Source: Odontocerum albicorne (lineage: Eukaryota > Arthropoda > Insecta > Trichoptera > Odontoceridae). Taken from it: a stretch of 64,000 bases of DNA. The notes below the pieces were generated by a model. The model ran no database searches, was not told the origin of the DNA, and saw nothing but the letters and a program-made list of their open reading frames with translations. The stretch spans positions 751,501 through 815,500 of the forward strand of contig OX463842.1 in NCBI GenBank assembly GCA_949825065.1, read 5' to 3'. The translations under genes and the position numbers were made by a program. Positions within the stretch are counted from its first letter, which is position 1. Every line of letters starts with the position of its first letter. Shown here piece by piece: positions 43,340-54,334 of the stretch.

Positions 43340-44150
43340 TCTTTTTAGGGACTGCGACGTGGAATATCTCAAGCTGGTCCCGATCGAGCTGGTGATGAAA
43401 TGGAAACATCGCGGACGTCTGTAACTTGGATGTTACAAAGAAACATCTAGACAAATTACAGCGGTTTTCAAAATGTTTGTCTAAGATTTATTTTTACCCT
43501 ACGAAAGAACGATCATATAACTTCATACTAGAAAGCATTGAACTGGTTAAACGTTAAAAATAGACACCAAATTCACATACTATCTATATTGTATAATATC
43601 CATAATTATCCCACCGCCCCCTTTTATCTCGCCGAAAATTTCAGTGTTTTTTCCGATCATGGACTAGCGCTACGCTCAAACAGAGATTATTTATTGGCAT
43701 TTCAAGTTCCCCGCTCCTATTTTTTTACATCGTCCTTTTCTGTCCATGCAGTGAGACTTTAAAATCAGTAACAAACCAATGTTAGACTCGCTCCTTCCTT
43801 GGCGTACTTTAAGAAGCGACTGAAAAAAGTTTTAATTTCTAGTCAGTAATATAACGTGTTTCATTCCTGATTTTTTTCCTTTCCTCTTCACCATACCTTC
43901 TTTTTCCTTTGATTGATGATAACTCACTTTATATAAAAAATAATGTTTGGTTGATTGTCCGTCTTTGTGAGGTTTGTGGACATATGCTCACGTATGTGTA
44001 CATAGATTTCATCGGGATGGATAGTCATTTGAATTTTTTTTGCGACCATGTAACTTGCTTAATTAACATTTGTCTGGTTGGTTGGAAGAGATTGTCACTT
44101 GGCAATACGCCCGCCAGGTTGTATTTTTAATAAAAATATTAAATATAAAA
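43340..44150 (+). pseudogene. LINE-A 3' fragment
   Basis: Frames with stops encode CLRFIFTLRKNDHIT, ALNWLNVKNRHQIHILSIL, YNIHNYPTAPFYLAENFSVF, LALRSNRDYLLAFQ and FKKRLKKVLISS. The tail carries hairpin ATTGTC-ACTT-GGCAAT (44091-44106), where the C to T change still pairs with G. Confidence 0.75.
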
Positions 44151-44467
44151 AATCAAGTCAAATATTTTAAATTAATATTTTTCATTGTAAATATTATTTT
44201 TAATCAATTTAATCATATCTTCTCCATTTTAACTGTATTAAATTTAAATGAATATTATTAAAATGTTATATAAAATCTTTTAGAGTGCTGCACCGTGTGG
44301 TCTGGTTAATTGTGTTGACGTTTAGCACGACGTTTTCGAAACGTCGACATTATAAGTTAAATCACGCGATACAACACTGTGAAAGAACATATACGAGTAC
44401 AACTTAAACGATAAACCGTGAAGACCTCAAAATATATTTGATCATTTTAACGTTTTTATAAATATGC

Positions 44468-44868
44468 TGTGGCGGTCGCCCACTCGAATACTGTGGGCAT
44501 TCATACATACGGTCAATGACCGATGAAATGACCTTCGGATTCCTCGATAAATCTAAGTAAACAAGTCCGAAGGTCACCCGCTGGCCATTCGACCGCATTC
44601 CATACTAGAGAGAGAACGCACCACGCTGTCTCGCCGGTTCCGTAAATAGATTGTTACCTACATACAACAATTAATCGTTTTTGCATTTACAGAAACGAGA
44701 CGCAGGCATATCGCGAGCGCATTCTCGCGCGCATTCTAAAAAGATATAAATACCTACGTTACTAATAAAATTGGACAGGCTCTCTTTCCGCATTGCGATC
44801 GAACGTGTTTTATTATTTATCAACAAATCATCCTCATCATCTCTTCCAATAAGAACCATTCTGCTAAA
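44468..44868 (+). mobile_element. Solo LTR (LTR-1), copy 3
   Basis: TGTGGCGGTCGCCCACTCG to CTGCTAAA, flanked by ATGC on both sides (44464-44467, 44869-44872). It keeps GACCTTCGGA/TCCGAAGGTC, the CGGTCAATGACCG palindrome, TATCGCGAGCGCATTCTCGC, a GATATAAATACC TATA region and TTATTATTTATCAACAAATC near the end. Closest to copy 1. Confidence 0.85.
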
Positions 44869-44971
44869 ATGCTATTTTTTTAAACCAAAGTAATAAAAAA
44901 TTCATCGTTATTACAACACATTGTATTATATATAAATATCATAACACCAACAAAATGCAACCCATTACTTT

Positions 44972-45036
44972 GTAAATATCACAGCGGTAATGGAATATGT
45001 TGTGTAAATATCACAGCGGTAATGGAATATGTTGTG
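44972..45036. repeat. 32-bp direct duplication
   Basis: GTAAATATCACAGCGGTAAT followed by GGAATATGTTGTG occurs twice in a row (period 32). A simple tandem duplication. Confidence 0.85.
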
Positions 45037-45404
45037 CCAACATCAGTGATATTAAATATGCAGTACGTATTTTGTAGCTCGTGTTTAAATAAACAAAATA
45101 GGTTTTGACCATTAAATATATTGGAACAATATGAAGGATAGAACAGAAAATGCGATAGTAATATTAGTATAAGTAGCGTATTCAATGTGATTATTCAATT
45201 TAGTAAACATGAAAGGGATGGTTGTAACAAACGAGTATGTTCTTTTGTGATATTTAGCGACGAAACTCATTCCAGGTATGGTTCAATTTTTGTATTCAAA
45301 TAAACAGTCGTGAGGTCTTTATTTCAACAATATTACAAAATAATAAAGACAAAAAAATAAATTATGTAATAACGTATACAGTCACATAAAATCCTGTTAT
45401 ACTT

Positions 45405-45900
45405 GAGAAACTGTAGCATGGTCCCTGTGACAGTTCACAAATTGGCCCCAATACAACCTTGTAACGACGTTCAGTAATTTTAATTATTTTATCAACTTTA
45501 ATATAAGCCTCGATTCTAATAAATAGCAAGTTATTTAGGTAAATACATTATATAAAACTTACAATAATGACACATTAATACATCTTGGTACAAATTAGCA
45601 AAAATGTGGCAGTTTGTTAAAATCAAATAATATTTGGTGATGTTTGTCAAAAGTCACTTCGTTAATCTGCATTGGTTAGGGATGGGGTATACGATAATTG
45701 GATTTTCGATTTTTTTATACCTAAAATTAAACGTTCGTATCTTGGCATATTTAAATATAGATACAAATCATATAAGAATGTCAGTATACTGAAAATTAGG
45801 AATTAAAACATCAGTGTAGAGAAGAACAATGTTTCGATTTATAAAAAAAAAGATTCGATTTGTAAAAAAAAAACGATTTTATTCCACCCCTTTGAGACAT
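45405..45900. repeat. Repeat D copy
   Basis: Shares CCCCAATACAAC, AACGACGTTCAGTAATTTTA, TTCTAATAAATAGCAAGTTA and TTCGATTTATAAAAAAAA blocks with 59850-60140, 60475-60600 and 61320-61500. Non-coding; class unknown. Confidence 0.55.
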
Positions 45901-46194
45901 GACATTTCAAATGTCACAGGGACCATCCTACATTTTCTCAAGTATGGTATAGTTGGGAGGTAAATTTAACTATGTGGCAATAAGTGAACCAGGTTATTCT
46001 GTGTACAAGGGTTATAAATAACAATAAAAAACATAACATAAGGTAAGTAAAATTTATTTCTTTCACGTTAGTTTGGAAATTCAAAGATACATATTTTTTA
46101 AAAAGAAATTGTATTTTTTTTAACTCTTGAAAAACAAATTATCAATTAGTTTGTGTACTTTACGTTGGAAATATAACTGAATGCTTTATCGACC

Positions 46195-46310
46195 AACTAT
46201 TTTTTTGACTACGATTCCTTTTTCGAGTTCCATTGAAACTTGAATACGAAGTCCTCTGATGAATGACAAGCGTCTTACCAACAAAACAAGTCGTCACTAT
46301 GTCTGTACTA
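46195..46310 (-). mobile_element. SINE-A head fragment
   Basis: Minus strand: CGACTTGTTTTGTTGGTAAG, ACGCTTGTCATTCATCAGAG, TTCAAGTTTCAATGGAACTC. It keeps the A-box side and a decayed B box; no tail. Confidence 0.5.
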
Positions 46311-46489
46311 TTTGTTGCATACTTGTTTGACGCACATAAACTGAAATCACAAGTACGTTGATTAGGTCTGTACGATGCCAACGAGCCACCCTCTGTTGAC
46401 ATCGGTTCTTCCCATGATCGATACATATTTTAATTATGTAGTTATTCCATCTGTAGTGCTTTGGAATTATCAAAATTTATGATTGTTTG

Positions 46490-46810
46490 TGAATACTACA
46501 CAAATTTATTCCACTCTTCGAGTCAAATTTGCTACTATCACATATCGGAAGATCTACTAAGGTTTTTTTAGTATATCTTCTTCTCTTGGTAATTTTAGCA
46601 GTATTTTTACAAAATATGTTTTCCAAAACATATGCAGATGTAGTTCTTAATCTTATGACCGCATTCACTGTCTTATTATTTTTACACTCAACGTTATTTT
46701 GGTTTTTTTAATATTTTTAATCTTTCGATGATAGTGAAATTGCATCCCGAGTTAAGAGTGCTCTCGAAGATAGTCTGCTGGTGCTTTATAAATATGCCCT
46801 TTAAATTATT
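46490..46810 (+). pseudogene. LINE-E 3' UTR fragment
   Basis: CTATCACATATCGGAAGATC, TACTAAGGTTTTTTTAG and CTTATGACCGCATTCACTG align with 30720-30870 and 56100-56240. It is non-coding 3' sequence; the open frames on both strands are incidental. Confidence 0.5.
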
Positions 46811-46843
46811 ATCATCATTAAATGTTTTGAAAAATAGTATCAT

Positions 46844-47256
46844 ATGTAAAAGAAAAAAATAGTAAATAAAAAACTTTTTATATTTTTGTGTTCACCAATC
46901 TTTATTTTTGGGTTTACAACCGGTTTCGAAGACCACCGTCTTCATCGTCAGGTGAAGATAAACTAAATTGCTAAAAATGTATTTCGTGTACAAGTGTAAA
47001 TAATATAAAAGGAATGAGGTAGAGGGAGAGAAGTGGGGAGAGATGTGATACAATGGTAAATGGGGCGGGGAAAAATGAAAGCGAATCTTTCGGGCAGGTC
47101 AGGGTCTGGATATCCAAGGGGGGGGTGGCGGTGGATTTTAACTTTCAACTTGTGGTGAACACAAAATTATAAAATAAGTTTTTTATTTACTTATTTTTCC
47201 TTTTACATAAAACATGGCACCACAAAGTGAAACTATAGTCTTTTCGAAAATTCTAG
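46844..47256 (-). mobile_element. Second Penelope-type foldback, with target duplication
   Basis: Inverted arms of about 50-60 bp (AGTAAATAAAAAACTT, TTTGTGTTCACC and complements at 47153-47210). A 12-bp direct repeat AAATAGTATCAT lies at both sides (46832-46843, 47257-47268). A hammerhead-like motif sits next to the left arm (minus 46912-46963). The unique middle has no recognisable coding sequence. Its terminal sequences differ from the 16 kb family, so it is a distinct family with the same architecture. Confidence 0.6.
46912..46963 (-). ncRNA. Hammerhead ribozyme candidate, long helix II
   Basis: Minus strand: GTTTATCTTCAC, CTGACGA (46951-46945), T, GAAGAC-GGTG-GTCTTC (perfect 6-bp helix II), GAAACCGGTT (46927-46918), GTAAAC. 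Helix III AC/GU is closed by CG. Helix I can form as C-G plus GUUUA/UAAAC across a one-sided bulge. Predicted cleavage follows the U at 46918. Helix II differs in sequence from the 16 kb family but pairs better, including the same unpaired U, which supports a conserved fold rather than chance similarity. Confidence 0.65.
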
Positions 47257-47339
47257 AAATAGTATCATAATTCAAGGTTTATTTGCAAAACGTTGTTAAA
47301 CAAATATTTCTTGTACACTAAATTTCACATATAAATTAC

Positions 47340-47600
47340 GTGAATTCTCGAGCTGAACCTATAAAACCATCCTGAATATGAAATACCGGATATGATGAAA
47401 GAGTTTTTCATTCCAATTTGTGCAATTACAGTAGCACTTCCGCAAACTGCCGTGGAAGCAATCTGCAGCCTGAAGTTACTCCTACAATAATCTAATACGG
47501 AAGCAGGCAGGCGCCTCCTCGTTTCACCACCCAAACTACCCTTAGATTCAATCACTTCAAGCTCTTCCTTAAATGAAGTGAAAACCTGACATTTGAAAAC
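47340..47600 (-). other. Unidentified open frame
   Basis: Minus frame containing QVFTSFKEELEVIESKGSLG, GETRRRLPASVLDYCRSNFR and LQIASTAVCGSATVIAQIG. It reads like ordinary coding sequence but I recognise no family. A candidate AG acceptor precedes VFTSF; no clear donor was seen. It could be an exon, a domesticated fragment or chance. Confidence 0.3.
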
Positions 47601-47908
47601 AGGAACTACCACCAAGATTTCTAAAGAAACTTATTCAATACGGTATGAAGTTGGGTAACACTAAATCAGCCTTTTTAGAGGCTTCACAAGTTGCCACGTC
47701 GATACAGATACGAAACGTCGTACAAAAATTTGTCCTAATACTAATTATAATAAAAATACTAATTATAATAATAATTCGTAATAATACTAATTATAATAAT
47801 AATTCGTAAGTTGCCATATCGATACAGATACAAAACATCATATAAAAAATTAACCTAGAGTATTAAACTTCAATTTAAAGAAAACAAATATTTAGCTCCG
47901 TTTAGAGC

Positions 47909-48383
47909 ATAGGTTCCCAAAGTGGGCCGATCGCCCCCCCTGGGGGTACTGGAGGGAACTGAGGGAGCCATGCTGGCCCTGAGGAAAGTAGGGGGACTAC
48001 TTGCTTATTTTAATTATTTTAATAAATACCTTTATAATTTCTTTTCCAAATTGTTTTATTTCCAAAATACCTTTTTGAAATTAAAAACATACTCTCATAG
48101 TTGCATATTTTTTTAACTGAAATTTTATTGCAAATAACAAACTGGAAAATATGAATAAATTGGTGGCAGTACATTAGTTCATCCTTCTCATTAGGATTAT
48201 TTAATAATACTTCAACAATTTAAGTATCAGCGTATCATGTTTATAACACTATACATATGTACATAAAAAATGTTCATTACATTTTTCTGTTTTATTTAAT
48301 TTAAAAAAGGCAAATTTTCAGGGGGGGCTTGTATATTTTTTGCTGAAAAGGGGGTAGTGGATCAAATAAGTTTGAGAACGTAT
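47909..48383. mobile_element. hAT-like non-autonomous element
   Basis: Left end ATAGGTTCCCAAAGTGGGC and right end AAGTTTGAGAACGTAT form diverged hAT-type termini. TTTAGAGC before and TTTAAAGAGC after look like an imperfect 8-bp target duplication. G-rich runs lie near both ends (CCCCCCCTGGGGG and GGGGGGG). No transposase. A related piece lies at 49001. Confidence 0.55.
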
Positions 48384-48504
48384 GGTTTAAAGAGCAAACT
48401 CTCCTTAATAGTGCTGTGACTCGGGACTGAAATGCACTATTACAAAGCAAATCACATCTGGCAACTATAGCATCGCTCTAGCGAATCATGTATAATACAT
48501 TATT

Positions 48505-48700
48505 TATGTACAGTACAACCTTGTGGGATTATTGCCATGAGGAAATTTTTACCAACCAACCAGAAATATGTTTATGGTGCCTTAAGTGCAAACCAGATTT
48601 ATAAATTATTGTTTTTTAAATCTGGGTTTCAATAGGAAACGAACCCATAACTTACTGGTCGGAAGACAAGCGTCTTACTAACTAGGCCATGGAGATCGTC
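48505..48700 (-). mobile_element. SINE-A copy
   Basis: Minus strand: ATGGCCTAGTTAGTAAGACG, GTTATGGGTTCGTTTCCTAT, GGTTTGCACTTAAGGCACC, CATATTTCTGGTTGGTTGGT, and a decayed tail hairpin. Confidence 0.7.
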
Positions 48701-49000
48701 AAAAAATCATTTCGATTAGTAATGGAGAGTCTATGTTAAGAAAGATTAAAATATTGTAGAACTGAAATAAATGTTAGAGTTAGTTCTTTAATTCGCTGTT
48801 AAATGCAAGATTTAAGATAACTGGAATAAAATTAATTTACAACTTTTTTTAAATATTTTTCTTCTTCATTGCATGCTCAATGTTGTGGTCGTCTGGAATG
48901 TGTCAAACTCGGCGCACCACCTATCTTCATCATATTAACTCCGTTATTTGATCCATCCATCTCAGAAGGCACCCTCTTCTTTCTCGCATTCCTTTCACTG

Positions 49001-49070
49001 GAGGGAACTGAGAGAGCCATGCTGGCCCTGAGGAAAGTAGGGAGACTACTTGCTTATTTTAATTATCGCT
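49001..49070. mobile_element. hAT-like fragment
   Basis: GGAGGGAACTGAG.GAGCCATG to CTACTTGCTTATTTTAATTA matches 47951-48020 with few differences. Termini are not present, so only part of the element remains. Confidence 0.55.
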
Positions 49071-49313
49071 ATCACCAGCTTCTTCAGAGTTTGAAAAAAA
49101 AGTACATTTGGTGTTCGTCTCTGCCTACGGTTATCAGACAATATTACCTTGACCCATTAATCGAGTCTTCGGGTATAAAACTACTAGATTAAGCACAGAA
49201 CTCTTCATCATCGCACTTGTTGGCAAAACTACCACACACAAAGAGACAACATCTGCCCGTATCTAAAGCGCGAGTTTTACTACCGAGTATTTTTGGCCAA
49301 TTCTTGATACATC

Positions 49314-49754
49314 TGTGGGAACCACGGTCGTCGCCGAATATTGTCGTATACATACGGTCAATGACCGACGAAACGAACTTCGGACACCTCGATAAATTAT
49401 ATTAACAAGTCCAAAGGTCACATGCCAAACATTGACGCGGCCGAGCATCGCGCCGCATTCCATAGTAGAAAGAGAACGAATCACGCTGTTTCGCCGGTTC
49501 CGTAAATAGATTGTTACCTACAATACTATTTACGATATCTACAATACTTCAATTGACCATTTCTGCACGCACAGAAGCGAGATAAAAGTATATCGCGGGC
49601 GCACTCCCGCGCCCATTCTGAAATATTATAAATACCCACGTACTATCAAATAAAGTATTCATTCACTGTCTCCTTCCGCATTGCGATTTAACGTATTTTA
49701 TTTATTTACCAACAATCAAAATCATCATATACCTTTAAGGGACATTTCCCTAAA
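49314..49754 (+). mobile_element. Solo LTR (LTR-1), copy 4
   Basis: Starts TGTGGGAACCACGGTCG, ends TTCCCTAAA, flanked by CATC (49310-49313, 49755-49758). At 441 bp it is the longest copy. TATA-like TTATAAATACC near 49628. The U3 inverted repeat has decayed on both sides (GAACTTCGGA/TCCAAAGGTC). Confidence 0.8.
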
Positions 49755-49789
49755 CATCCATCTTTGATACAACATACTTTGGAGGTGCA

Positions 49790-50130
49790 CCATACCATTA
49801 CGCCATTTTTGAGTCGGAATATGCATAAAGGACATATCGCTAGACTTTTCTATCTAGATAAATATCCTTCGGATCTTCTTCATCTATACAATTTCAACGA
49901 TATCTCTTACTTTTAAAGTTTCCTTCTTTCAAAATTTTATTCATTCACTTGATCCAACCTCTACTGTTTTAGTTTTCTTCTACGTAACTTCTAATTTTAT
50001 CTACACTATTTATGTGTTTATTTCGTATTTCTTCGTCCATTCGTTCTACATACCCAGACTATCTAAAATTGCTCTACTTCAAATTTGTATTTACTTCCTC
50101 AATGATATCTTCCTCCACGACGTTCCACCA
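49790..50130 (-). pseudogene. RTE-like LINE C-terminal fragment
   Basis: Minus strand: GAACGAATGGACGAAGAAAT (RMDEE-like, near 50025), AAGAAAACTAAAACAG, GGTTGGATCAAGTGAATGAA (LDQVN, near 49950), ATTTTGAAAGAAGG, then GTGCACCTC at the end. Stops throughout. Confidence 0.55.
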
Positions 50131-50520
50131 AGTTCAAGTCACTAAGGTGCAATGCTCCGAGCCATCAGATCAGATGTCCAATATTTCGTGCTGAGGTAAG
50201 TAATTATTAATCACATTTCACGGTTAGCTTAAGCTGTTTTTCAACTTTTCCTTCTTAATTTGGAATTTGCGTGTTCGCAAAAAAACATCATGAAACTAAA
50301 ATTCATCCAGTTTATGTTACTAGTTAAAAATAATCCCTTGAATTAAACCAGTTTATAAAGAAAGAGCTGAGACACAATATCATCATCGATTTTCATCCAT
50401 CTTTCTTTTATTATCCCATAGACATACACAACAAAAGTTTCACCATCACACCATGTTGCACTCATATTGGGCTAAACAAGCAAGAAAGTTTTAAGATTTA
50501 TATACTAGTATTTTGAATTT

Positions 50521-50960
50521 TTTTTTATTATTTTACTCATGACAAGAAATAAACATCATTTGTGAAAAAAACAACGGGTAATTAAATTTGGACACACAAT
50601 TTTAATGGATCTGGGTTTGTTGCCTATCATTTGTCGTGTCCCCAGTAAACTAGGCTTTTGCCTGTATCTCACTGAGGACATATAGCATGAAAAAATAAAT
50701 CGATACTTCTTTCAGATTTTTTATTATATAAAAAAAACTCCATTGCACATTCTCATCAACTTGACAAACAGTGACACTCAATTACACATGTATACATCAC
50801 GCGAAATCAAACTGCTCACACTTCATCACTCCAGACATACCAAAAACATTCACCCCACAATGTACCGCACATAATCATAAAAATAAAAACAAAAATATAA
50901 AACAACAAAAAACACCACACTCAAGAGCTCACACAAACCTTTGCCACAATTCAAAGTAAT
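50521..50960 (-). mobile_element. Repeat C copy
   Basis: TTTTTATTATTTTACTCATG, TAATGGATCTGGGTTTGTTG, CGTGTCCCCAGTAAACTAGG, ACTGAGGACATATAGCATGA, ATGTACCGCACATAATCAT. Lacks the upstream half of the 13963 copy. Confidence 0.6.
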
Positions 50961-51639
50961 AATAACATGTAACTTACGTTTTTCGTCTTTTATGTCATAG
51001 ATTTCGGGGATTACATTTTCCACTGTTATGTTATTAATGTAGGGACTGTTTGTCTAATGTATAATATTAAGCTAGTATTTGAGTAGTTTTCTTCACTTTC
51101 TGTTATTAATGGGTGCCCCCTTTAACGCAAATACATCGTCGAATTCAGTCATAGATGTTAATGGCGAACATATCCAAAGGGATTGATTGATTCTCATGCG
51201 GCCCTGGTAGGTATCGTTAGGTTCCAACATTCTGCCGATCGCCCTTCCTCACTCAACAGTCCCCCGAAGGTAGCACTATAGTATAGGGCTAGGCAAAGAA
51301 AGTAGCACAACAAGACTATTTTATACTGGCATACATATTTCGCTCCTACATGCCTATACACCTCTTCCAAAAAAAATACAACTTATTGTAAATGACTATC
51401 CAACATACGCCGTTCCTGGAGGAGGACACACATTTCCTTGGTTGGATGCAATGGTCTGGTTGAGCATTTGAACATTCATGAGATTTCCAGTTAAAATAAG
51501 AAGACAATTCTTCACTGTCAACAAAGGTTGTCTAGTCAATGCCTAAGGCTACATAACATCTACACATATACTGCAAGTAAAATATATATCAGTGTACTAA
51601 ACGCACTTGAATCCCTATGGAAACAATCTTAATTAAAAA

Positions 51640-52190
51640 AAATCATTTTGGTTTTACTTCAGGGCACTTCAACATATTTCTGGTAGGCTGGAAGAAATCG
51701 TCACGTGACAATATATCCGTCAAGTTGTTTTGTATACAATGAAAGTGATGAGATATAATTCTCTACTATTCTTATCATTATAGACAGGATTGATAGGGAG
51801 ATCTATGTGGTTCCCTACTGGAAATACAAGGAATAGTTAATAATTGATAATCCGGAAACGGAAATTAATGACTTATGAACGTGTTCCGGTTGATACCGAA
51901 TTTATGTAAAAAACGGATTCCAATTTGATTTTCAATTCAGGCTTCCTTACCTACGTTTGGTTGATTGGAAGAGATTGCTATATGGTAAAGCGCACAAGAT
52001 TTGTTTGTGTAACACAAGACAATATAACTTATGAACTGAAATCTTAACAGGTTTGGTAACCGTTGAATCCCAATTTAATTGAAAAAGTATCCTTGCATGG
52101 TTTTCAATTAAGATATTTGAAAAATCTTTCCAGTTATTGAGAATGTATTGCCAAATGTAAATAAATCTATCAGGCTGTAAAATTTTTATT
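51640..52190 (+). mobile_element. Cluster of three diverged SINE-A copies
   Basis: Tail 1 at 51660-51740 (CATATTTCTGGTAGGCTGGA) has hairpin ATCGTC-ACGT-GACAAT, where the GCC/GGC pair of other copies has become GTC/GAC. Copy 2 (about 51855-52010) has GATTCCAATTTGATTTTCAA and TTGGTTGATTGGAAGAGATT. Copy 3 (about 52030-52190) has GTTGAATCCCAATTT and TTGAGAATGTATTGCC. Heads are mostly decayed. Confidence 0.6.
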
Positions 52191-52204
52191 TAAATTGAGA
52201 TTGT

Positions 52205-52440
52205 GGAACTTATGAATTGAGACAAATTAATGAAGAAAGACAAATATACAGTGCAAATATGACTGGATGGCGTGTTAAAGGAAGACTGTCATGTTGGCAT
52301 CAAGTGTATAATATTTTGAAAGAAGGAAATGTAAAAAGTAAGAGAAATTTTAAGAGTTGTATGACAAGGTACACAAGCTTCGAAAGATATATGTCGTGAT
52401 AGGAAAGTCTGACGATCTATCCTCTCTGCATACACCGACA
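52205..52440 (+). pseudogene. RTE-like LINE C-terminal fragment
   Basis: Encodes YSANMTGWRVKGRLSCWHQV and YNILKEGNVKSKRNFKSC, ending in a decayed REKW-like segment. Same family as 32760. Confidence 0.55.
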
Positions 52441-52479
52441 GAGACACGTCGTGATTGTATGTAAGTATTGACTTAAAAT

Positions 52480-52635
52480 CAGTAAACTTATGAACTGAGA
52501 TTGTTGAACGTATGAACTAACATCAGTAAACTTACGAACTGAGATCAGTGAACTTAAAAAGAAAGATCAATGAACTTAGAAACTGAGATCAGTGAACCTA
52601 TGAACTGAGATTAGTAAACTTATAAAACATGTCAA
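52480..52635. repeat. Short imperfect tandem repeat, unit about 24-26 bp
   Basis: Variations on AACTTATGAACTGAGATCAG, about six copies. Confidence 0.8.
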
Positions 52636-52784
52636 ATATGAAGCGCCTATTTTCCAGGGGATATACTGGTACCATATTCTATGTATATCTCCTGCGTAAG
52701 ATATATTTACTGCGTGGCATTATGAAGACAACGCGGGGGTCACACTGAATAAATATTCAAAATGTGAAAATACGTCGTAAATAT

Positions 52785-52870
52785 TTTCTGCGCCCCGCCC
52801 CCGCCCCCGCCCCCAGCATTCACCATAAAGCTGGCTGCTCAGGCCTCGAAGTGAGTCGGGTATTATTCAA
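52785..52870. other. GC-box-like C-rich tract
   Basis: CCCCGCCCCCGCCCCCGCCC followed by GGCTGCTCAGGCCTCGAAGTG. Could be a simple repeat or a promoter-type GC-box cluster. No transcript or ORF can be assigned. Confidence 0.4.
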
Positions 52871-53059
52871 TTCAGATATATCTCATCTTTATAAGAGCAT
52901 GTGCGAAATTCTTTGCGGTTTATAAAAATATAGTATCATCGGTTAATATTACTCACAATTGCAAATGACTGTTATTTATTTGAATATTATATTTTATTTA
53001 TAACTAAAACATAGTTATCTGTTCAATATTGTAAAACATTGTTTTTTTCCTATCAGGAT

Positions 53060-53320
53060 AATAGTTAATACTGCCGGTTTCTAGGTTATCATCTCATCAT
53101 CAGGGAAGCACAAATAGTACATTAAGATGAAAATCTGGTAAACCCTTACGTTTTCAAGATCTTACCGCTGCTTACTGAAGTCTCCCTCTGCCTTCCGATA
53201 ATTACAATCCGCACCACATTTTTTTACCGTTAGATGTGCGTAGACTATTGGGCAAGCCTAGGTATATATTAGCCCCATTGTTCATCCCTGATGATGAGGT
53301 GAAACCTTTGTATTGGAAGG
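53060..53320. mobile_element. Old Penelope-type repeat remnants
   Basis: Minus strand 53071-53105 reads CTGATGA ... GAAACCGGCA with a weakened helix II. Plus strand 53286-53320 reads CCCTGATGATGAGGTGAAAC followed by a diverged end. Both are decayed relatives of the hammerhead repeats in inverse orientation, as in a foldback copy with a diverged centre. Confidence 0.5.
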
Positions 53321-53321
53321 G

Positions 53322-53390
53322 TCATCGAGCCCATATCCCTTGAATTGCAAGTCAGATGTCTTAACAAATAGGCCACGAAGATCACGATTC
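53322..53390 (-). mobile_element. SINE-A head fragment
   Basis: Minus strand: TCGTGGCCTATTTGTTAAGA, CATCTGACTTGCAATTCAAG, GGATATGGGCTCGATGACC (decayed B box). Confidence 0.55.
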
Positions 53391-53394
53391 ACAT

Positions 53395-53645
53395 ATCTCG
53401 TCATACATTATATAATCTTGTACTATTCATGCTTCTCACATTACCTTCTCTCTTGATCTGGTCTACTTCATTCATTCGTTTTTACCTTGGTCTGCCTTTT
53501 ATACATAGAACACAGAGTATATTTATTTAGCTATTCTTTCCACATTTTCACTCTATACTCCAAAACATCTATTTTCTTCATCGTTATCTCAGTAAGTTTC
53601 TTTAAGTATTACCTCGAACAAGCGTAATTTTTTTTCTTGGTGTGT
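53395..53645 (-). pseudogene. RTE-like LINE C-terminal fragment
   Basis: Minus strand: GATGAAGAAAATAGATGTTT, GTATAAAAGGCAGACCAAGG (KGRPR), AGTAGACCAGATCAAGAG (VDQIK). Same family as 36640. From 53650 to 54330 I recognise nothing. Confidence 0.5.
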
Positions 53646-54334
53646 GATTGTGTATCAACATCTTAATAAAATATAAATCAGGCTAACCGACTGAATCGTA
53701 TAAAAAAAATATGACAGGAATTAAAAAAAATTAAAAAATTCTCGGAAAAGATAGCACCATAAGAACCTATATTAAATGTAACAACCCTTGATAAACATTG
53801 AAATTCAGGAATAGTTTCAGGTAGAAAACGCAAGAACTGACGATAATTCTGGATAAAGTGCATTTTCTGAAGTGGAAATAAAAAAAAACACGTGATGACT
53901 GGATAGCACTTTTGGAAAATATGATATCTAGAGAATGACATCATTGATCTACTTGGAGTGCTCTGAATAGACTTCGAGTAGTGGTTACTAGATACAGAGT
54001 GAACATGCAGATAAGAGTTTTTGAACGAAAGTAGAATTGAATGTGGCTGTGGGACCACGACTCACAACACATGCTTATTTGTCCGAACATTAGAACGTTA
54101 TGCTCTAAGCAATATTTGATTGATGCTTATGATAGGACACTGGGACATTTGTTGCATCCAACTGGAAACTTGTTGCATATTCAATGATAATATTTGATGG
54201 TCTGGACACGGAAATGGATTAAAAGGAAATAATTTAATTATTGTACGTGTTTTTATATTATTCTGCTTGATAATTATGTAACTAACACTACAACTAAGGT
54301 GACTAATTCTAGTAGAAATTTTTTTCGCCTAACC

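Noticed and set aside
47690..47730. GATACGAAACGTCG as a hammerhead end
   Set aside because: No CTGANGA core lies at a suitable distance upstream.
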